NCBI GenBank assembly: GCA_016712175.1
Contig: JADJRQ010000004.1
Coordinates: 124,001-188,000 of the forward strand
Source: Solirubrobacterales bacterium
GTDB taxonomy: Bacteria > Actinomycetota > Thermoleophilia > Solirubrobacterales > 70-9
DNA length: 64,000 bases
Reading direction: 5' to 3'
Position numbers and translations under genes: made by a program. A model generated the notes under the pieces. It ran no database searches and had not been told where the DNA came from. It worked only from the letters and a program-made list of their open reading frames with translations. Below are positions 59,696-64,000 of this stretch, piece after piece. Position 1 is the first letter of the stretch. Each line of letters starts with the position of its first letter.

Positions 59696-61866
59696 CAGAC
59701 CCTCCGCTTCCGGCGGAAGGTCCCGCTGGGCCAGACGGCAAAGAGCGCGCCGAGCACCGCGATGATCGCTCCGATCCAGATCCACGTCACCATCGGGCTG
59801 ACGATAATGCGGAACGTGACCGGGATCGACCGGTCCGGGTTGGTGTACTCGGGGAGGATCTTGTCGGTCACCTTGTTCTGGATCTCGACCAGCTGTTTGG
59901 TCAGCACCGCCTCCTGCGAAGGGTCTTTCTGGATCACCGGCAGGACACGTTCCACCATGTACGCGCGAAAACGTTCGTCCGCCGATTTCGCCCGCTCCTG
60001 GATGATTTTCGTGTCCGGCTCGAGTGCCACCCAGAAGTCGGAGAAGAGCCCGGCCTTGAGGCCGACTTCGGAGGTCGCCTCCCCCTGGAAGTAGCCGCTG
60101 ATCGTGCGGGTAGCTCCAGTATTCTGGTGATAGCGCCGGGTCGGTTCGACCTGGGTGAACCGCTTGCCGTTCCGGTCAACCTGGAGTTCGGCACCAAAAA
60201 CGAGTGCCTCCTCGGTCCGTTCGACCGTCGGCTGGACGTAAGTCACGTCATACCCGTCAATGGTCGTGGTCTGACCGGGCACGAGTTTGCGGTCGACCTT
60301 GGTCTCGAAGCTCGATGAGGCGGCGACGCCGACCAGCAGCACGACCAGGCCAAGGTGGGCGATGTAGCCACCGTAACGGCGCCGGTTTCGAACCGCCACG
60401 GCCCAGACCGACCCGGGGATGCTGCCGCCGGCACTGGACCGGCGGGCGGCCGCACCACGCCAGGTGTCCTGGAACAGGGCGGTCACGGTGAACGAGGCCA
60501 GACTGAACACGGCCAGCGCCGTGAGGCTGTCGGCGGCGTCTGTGAAGAAGATCAGTATGAGGAGAACGATCGCGGCAACGATCAACGGCGCGGTGAAGAC
60601 CCGTTTGGCACCCGCCCAGGAGAGCCGGCGCCACGCCAGCAGCGGCCCGATGCCGGTGAACAGGACCAGCAGGATCGCTACCGGAGTCGTGTAACGATCG
60701 AACCAGGGTGCCGCGAGGGTCGACTTGGTTCCGGTCAGGAGTTCCGAAATCAGCGGGAAGAAGGTGCCCCAGGCGACAATCGCGCAAAGCGTCACCAACA
60801 GCAGGTTGTTGACCAGGAAGATCGCCTCGCGGGACGCCAGCGAGTCGATCCGTTTCTCCGACCTGAGGATGTCCAGCCGGGTGACGATCAGGAAAGTCGA
60901 GCCGATCAGTACGACGCCGATCAGGGCCAGGAAGTAAGGCCCGACGGTTGAATCGCCGAAAGCGTGGATCGACTGCAGTACGCCCGAGCGCACCAGGAAG
61001 GTGCCGAGGAGAGCCAGGCTGAAACTGGCCACGATCAGGCTGACGTTCCAGACTTTGAGCATGCCGCGCTTCTCCTGCACCATGATCGAATGGATGTAGG
61101 CGGTGGTGATCAGCCAGGGCATGACCGAGGCGTTCTCTACCGGGTCCCAGGCCCAGTACCCACCCCAGCCGAGCTCGGTGTATGACCAGCGGGCGCCGAG
61201 GATGATTCCGATCGAGAGGAAGGTCCAGGCGATCAGGGCGAACCCCCGGGTGGACTTGATCCAGGCGGCGTCGATCCGCCGCGTGATCAGGGCTCCCATC
61301 GCGAATGCGAACGGCACGGTCAGGGACACGTAGCCGGTGTAGAGCATCGGCGGGTGGATGATCATCGACGGGTGCTGGAGGAGCGGGTTCAGGCCGGTGC
61401 CGTCGACCGGGACCACGGACAGGGTCGTGAACGGGTTGACACCCCCGCCGAACAGCATCAGCCCGGTGAAGAAAGTTGCGATGCCAAGCATGATCGCGGT
61501 GGCGTAGGGCACTACATCGCGCAGCTTGTGCCGGGTGAAGAAGAGCGAGACCGACGCGACCACGGAGAGCAGTGATGCCCAGAGCAGCAGCGATCCTTCC
61601 TGGCTCGACCACATCGCGGTGAACTTGTAGAAGACCGGGGTCTCAATCGAAGAGTGGTTGGCGACGACGCTGAGGCTGAAGTCGTCGGTCAGGAATGCGT
61701 ATTCGGCCGCGAACACGCAGATCAGCATCAGGAAGGCGAGCGCGTAGGCCGCGCGACGTGACGAATCGACCCAACGGCGATCGCGCCGGGTCCCGATCAG
61801 CGCTGCTGCCGCTCCGTATACCGCGGTCAGAAAGGCGAGGAAGAGTGCCGCGCCGCCGAGGCTACT
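59695..61866 (-). CDS. ccmF: Cytochrome c heme lyase subunit CcmF
   Basis: About 724 aa with more than ten membrane spans. The WWD signature WGGYWAWDPVENASVMPWL lies near residue 220, and periplasmic loops with heme-ligand His residues flank it (HPSMIIHPPMLYTGY). CcmF receives heme from CcmE and ligates it to apocytochrome c. The frame continues upstream of the first ATG (61728) into SLGGAALFLAFLTAVYGAAA, a natural CcmF N-terminus, to about 61866. No canonical start codon is visible there, so the start is uncertain and a base error is likely. It overlaps ccmE by a few nt. Confidence 0.9.
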   Translation of the reverse strand, partial: SSLGGAALFLAFLTAVYGAAAALIGTRRDRRWVDSSRRAAYALAFLMLICVFAAEYAFLTDDFSLSVVANHSSIETPVFYKFTAMWSSQEGSLLLWASLLSVVASVSLFFTRHKLRDVVPYATAIMLGIATFFTGLMLFGGGVNPFTTLSVVPVDGTGLNPLLQHPSMIIHPPMLYTGYVSLTVPFAFAMGALITRRIDAAWIKSTRGFALIAWTFLSIGIILGARWSYTELGWGGYWAWDPVENASVMPWLITTAYIHSIMVQEKRGMLKVWNVSLIVASFSLALLGTFLVRSGVLQSIHAFGDSTVGPYFLALIGVVLIGSTFLIVTRLDILRSEKRIDSLASREAIFLVNNLLLVTLCAIVAWGTFFPLISELLTGTKSTLAAPWFDRYTTPVAILLVLFTGIGPLLAWRRLSWAGAKRVFTAPLIVAAIVLLILIFFTDAADSLTALAVFSLASFTVTALFQDTWRGAAARRSSAGGSIPGSVWAVAVRNRRRYGGYIAHLGLVVLLVGVAASSSFETKVDRKLVPGQTTTIDGYDVTYVQPTVERTEEALVFGAELQVDRNGKRFTQVEPTRRYHQNTGATRTISGYFQGEATSEVGLKAGLFSDFWVALEPDTKIIQERAKSADERFRAYMVERVLPVIQKDPSQEAVLTKQLVEIQNKVTDKILPEYTNPDRSIPVTFRIIVSPMVTWIWIGAIIAVLGALFAVWPSGTFRRKRRV

Positions 61867-62263
61867 GATTCTTCTTCTCCGAGAACTTCGATGGGCACTT
61901 GGTCACGAGCGTGTCCCGTTCCCCCACGAAGGTCCCGCTTTCATCCACGCTGCCCTTGAGCACGATCTCGCGTCCGTCACGGAAGGGGTCGGGCACGACG
62001 CCAACGTAGGTGACTGGAATCGAACCGGATCCGTCGCGGTCATTGACCTCGAACTTGATGCCTTCGCCCTGCTTCTCGATCGTGCCGGGGGTGACCATTC
62101 CGGTCATCTCATAGCTCTTTCCGGGCACGGCGTCACCGAGCTCGGAGGGCTCCCGGGCTTCGCTCGAAGCGTTGAAGGAGGTGTAGACCAGTCCGGTCGC
62201 CAGCACCAGGGCGAAGCCCAAGGCCACGAACAGCCGGATCTGTCGCTTTTTAGCTTGATCCAT
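61862..62263 (-). CDS. ccmE: Heme chaperone CcmE (CXXXF variant)
   Basis: A 133-aa protein with one membrane anchor (IRLFVALGFALVLATGLVYT) and an OB-fold domain (SYEMTGMVTPGTIEKQGEGI, GREIVLKGSVDESGTFVGER). The heme-binding C-terminal motif, HxxxY in classic CcmE, is here KCPSKF, a CxxxF form. The Cys form is known in other lineages as CxxxY, but Phe at the last position is unexpected. It holds heme on the outside before CcmF takes it. It is divergent from the SDR gene. Confidence 0.88.
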   Translation of the reverse strand: MDQAKKRQIRLFVALGFALVLATGLVYTSFNASSEAREPSELGDAVPGKSYEMTGMVTPGTIEKQGEGIKFEVNDRDGSGSIPVTYVGVVPDPFRDGREIVLKGSVDESGTFVGERDTLVTKCPSKFSEKKNQ

Positions 62264-62325
62264 AAGCAGGACTGATTATCGCAAGCCTGAGCCTCCGGCG
62301 GCGTGGTCCTGCGAGAATCTGCTCC

Positions 62326-63033
62326 ATGACTGAAAACGAGAAGGTCCTCCTGATCACCGGCGCTGGCAGTGGCATCGGCGCCGCCACCGCGAAACTTCTG
62401 GCCGACAAGTACAGATTGGTCCTCGCCGGACGCCGAGTCGGCCCCCTGGAAGAGCTGGCCAAAGAGGTCGGTGGATCCGATCGGGCTCTTGTCACCGCCT
62501 GTGACGTCGGTGAATGGGACCAGGTTCAGGCGATGGCCGAATCCGCGATCGATCAGTTCGGCCGGATCGACGCCGTCTTCGCCAATGCCGGCTTCGGCGC
62601 CAGCCGGGGCTTCCTCAACGAGAGTCCCGAGCAGTGGAAGTCGATGATCCTGACCAACGTGCTCGGTCCGGCCCTCACCATTCGGGCCACCCTGCCCCAC
62701 ATGCTCGAACGCGGCGACGGGCATTACCTGGTCACCAGCTCCATCGCCGGACGCCGGGTACTCCCCGGTTCGCTCTATTCAGCGAGCAAACATGCGGCGA
62801 CCGCCATCGGCGAGGCGCTGAGGCAGGAGCTGCGGGGCATGGACGACGGCAACCGGATCAAGATGACCCTGATCGAGCCGGGCATGGTCGATACGCCTTT
62901 CTTTGACAACAGTCCCGGGGACAGTGCCCTTGTTGATGACGACATCGCCCGGGCCGTGGCCTATGCCCTCGACCAGCCGGACTCGGTGGACGTCAACGAG
63001 ATCCTGATCAGGCCCATAACCCAACCGACCTGA
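62326..63033 (+). CDS. Short-chain dehydrogenase/reductase
   Basis: A 235-aa classical SDR. NAD(P) motif ITGAGSGIGAA near residue 10, FANAGFG near 86, the catalytic Ser (SSIAG) near 138, and YSASK near 151. The C-terminal IEPGMVDTPFF follows. It reduces or oxidises an unidentified carbonyl or alcohol. It is a single gene between divergent ccmE and convergent glycosyltransferase. Confidence 0.88.
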   Translation: MTENEKVLLITGAGSGIGAATAKLLADKYRLVLAGRRVGPLEELAKEVGGSDRALVTACDVGEWDQVQAMAESAIDQFGRIDAVFANAGFGASRGFLNESPEQWKSMILTNVLGPALTIRATLPHMLERGDGHYLVTSSIAGRRVLPGSLYSASKHAATAIGEALRQELRGMDDGNRIKMTLIEPGMVDTPFFDNSPGDSALVDDDIARAVAYALDQPDSVDVNEILIRPITQPT

Positions 63034-64000
63034 TCAGCCGGGCAGCAGTCCTTTGATGAACCGCCAGTAGGTCCGGAGTACCAGCCGGACAGGTCCCGAT
63101 CGCACGAATTCGGGGAAGTGCTTCGAGTCGAGGTCCGGAGTGAGCATGTCGGCAAAGTGACGGGCCGCGAGTGCTCGAACCGACTGAATCTGGCGTCGTT
63201 CACCCAGCAGACGCGGCAACCACCGGATGATCTGGGCCCAGGCCGCGAGTGTCTGCGTCAGCCAGCCGCCGCGGGCGGCCACCGGGAGCAGCGCGAGCTC
63301 GGTCGCAATCAGGGCCGGGGCCAGCAGGAGGATCAGTGCCGCGGGGTAGTTCCGGATGATCATCGCCCAGCGGTTCCGTTCCAGCCACAGCCACTTCTGG
63401 CCGCTCCGACCGAAGTCGTATTCGTGGTCGACCACGGCATCGTCGAGGATTCCAATCTGCTCTCCCTGCGAGCGGAGCCTCAACGACAGGTCGGTGTCTT
63501 CGTGGTAGAGGAAGAAGTCGGCGGAGAAGCCGCCTACCCTGTCCCACGTTTCGCACGCTATGGCGAGGCAGGCGCCGGAGGCGGCAGCCGGCAGGGTCCC
63601 GCCTCCGCTTGCTTCCGGGACCTCCGTTCCGTGACCGCCGGCCCATGAGAAACCGGTGAAGTGCACCGGGTTGCCGCTGGTGTTGACCACCCGGCGCCCG
63701 TTCTCGTGGCAGACGACCAGGGCCATCCAGGCCGCCCACGGCGACCCGCCCTCCGCGGGGCTGCGGATCGCCTCGCCGAACCCCGGCTCTGGCATGGCAT
63801 CGGGGTTGAGAATGACGAGCACGTCGCCGGTCGCGACAGCGGCGCCGTGGTTCACCGCTGACGTGTACCCGGCGTTGCTACCCATCGCAAGGATCGTGGC
63901 CGCGGGCAAATGGGTGGCAACCACGAGTTCGAGATCATCGGTCGAATCGTTGTCGACGATGATCACTTCGTCGCCCGGCGAAAGCTCGGATGCGAGCGCA
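63034..64000 (-). CDS. Family 2 glycosyltransferase (5' end off window)
   Basis: At least 322 aa, running off the right edge. The N-terminal GT-A part shows EVIIVDNDSTDD, NAGYTSAVNHGAAVATGD and VLVILNPDAMPEPG (DxD-like). FFLYHEDTDLSLRLRSQG carries the ED catalytic motif of rhamnosyltransferase-type GT2 enzymes. A C-terminal hydrophobic stretch (AALILLLAPALIATELALLP) suggests membrane association. It transfers a sugar to a surface glycan; donor and acceptor are unknown. Confidence 0.85.
   Translation of the reverse strand, partial: ALASELSPGDEVIIVDNDSTDDLELVVATHLPAATILAMGSNAGYTSAVNHGAAVATGDVLVILNPDAMPEPGFGEAIRSPAEGGSPWAAWMALVVCHENGRRVVNTSGNPVHFTGFSWAGGHGTEVPEASGGGTLPAAASGACLAIACETWDRVGGFSADFFLYHEDTDLSLRLRSQGEQIGILDDAVVDHEYDFGRSGQKWLWLERNRWAMIIRNYPAALILLLAPALIATELALLPVAARGGWLTQTLAAWAQIIRWLPRLLGERRQIQSVRALAARHFADMLTPDLDSKHFPEFVRSGPVRLVLRTYWRFIKGLLPG

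Noticed and set aside
60257..61612. 451-aa frame in ccmF
   Set aside because: Same-strand alternative frame rich in Arg/Pro/His. The CcmF frame has the WWD motif and the membrane spans.

Overview
This high-GC window looks like a draft-quality actinobacterial contig, most plausibly from Thermoleophilia/Solirubrobacterales. That placement is an inference from the mix of an ethylmalonyl-CoA pathway, a GTP-dependent PEP carboxykinase, a LexA box of the CGAAC-N4-GTTCG type, a c-di-AMP (ydaO) riboswitch in front of an RlpA-type gene, and many secreted and CAP-domain proteins. Two features limit the reading. Two long poly-G tracts (about 19.2 and 28.5-28.7 kb) look like sequencing or assembly artefacts. 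About twenty otherwise conserved genes are also broken by single-base frameshifts, which are more likely base-calling errors than true pseudogenes.

Layout. 1-3.7 kb: aquaporin (cut by the left edge), small regulators, a YgfZ-like folate protein and an acyltransferase. 3.7-19 kb: central carbon metabolism with crotonyl-CoA carboxylase/reductase, ethylmalonyl-CoA mutase, a MaoC hydratase, an acyl-CoA dehydrogenase and malyl-CoA lyase, which together cover most of the ethylmalonyl-CoA route for acetyl-CoA assimilation, followed by TrpB2, an MTA-type phosphorylase and PEP carboxykinase. A VKOR/DsbA oxidative-folding pair lies inside this region. 19-25 kb: an operon of two succinyl-CoA-ligase-like subunits, a small ferredoxin, an AMP-forming acyl-CoA ligase and a class III aminotransferase. 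25-34.5 kb: a membrane protein, a DUF255 protein, a glutamine synthetase family enzyme, a cysteine-less AhpD-fold protein, an RlpA-like wall protein under a c-di-AMP riboswitch, RNase P RNA and lexA.

34.6 to about 48.7 kb (right boundary unknown): an integrated mobile element beside tRNA-Leu(GAG). It carries a large serine integrase whose frame runs antisense through the tRNA, an XRE/ImmA pair, two coiled-coil DNA-binding-like proteins, a DNA methyltransferase, a replication-relaxation protein, a VirD4/TraG-type ATPase and a set of membrane and lipoproteins, nearly all on the minus strand with overlapping starts and stops. No relaxase is recognisable. It is followed by lower-GC hypothetical genes and a duplicated CAP-domain cluster (48.8-51.9 kb) with broken copies.

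52-64 kb: host genes again, with a GH5 glycosidase, cupin, lipoprotein, photolyase, LOG-family protein, and a minus-strand run of ccmE, ccmF, a ccmI-like gene, secG, a coiled-coil protein, a low-molecular-weight phosphatase and acetolactate decarboxylase, then an SDR and a glycosyltransferase cut by the right edge.

Items most worth a second look: a 53-nt hairpin element placed just upstream of the aquaporin and of a secreted protein gene, a dispersed repeat with interchangeable long hairpins in convergent intergenic gaps, the integrase/tRNA/lexA junction, and the unrecognised membrane-protein module at 43-48 kb.
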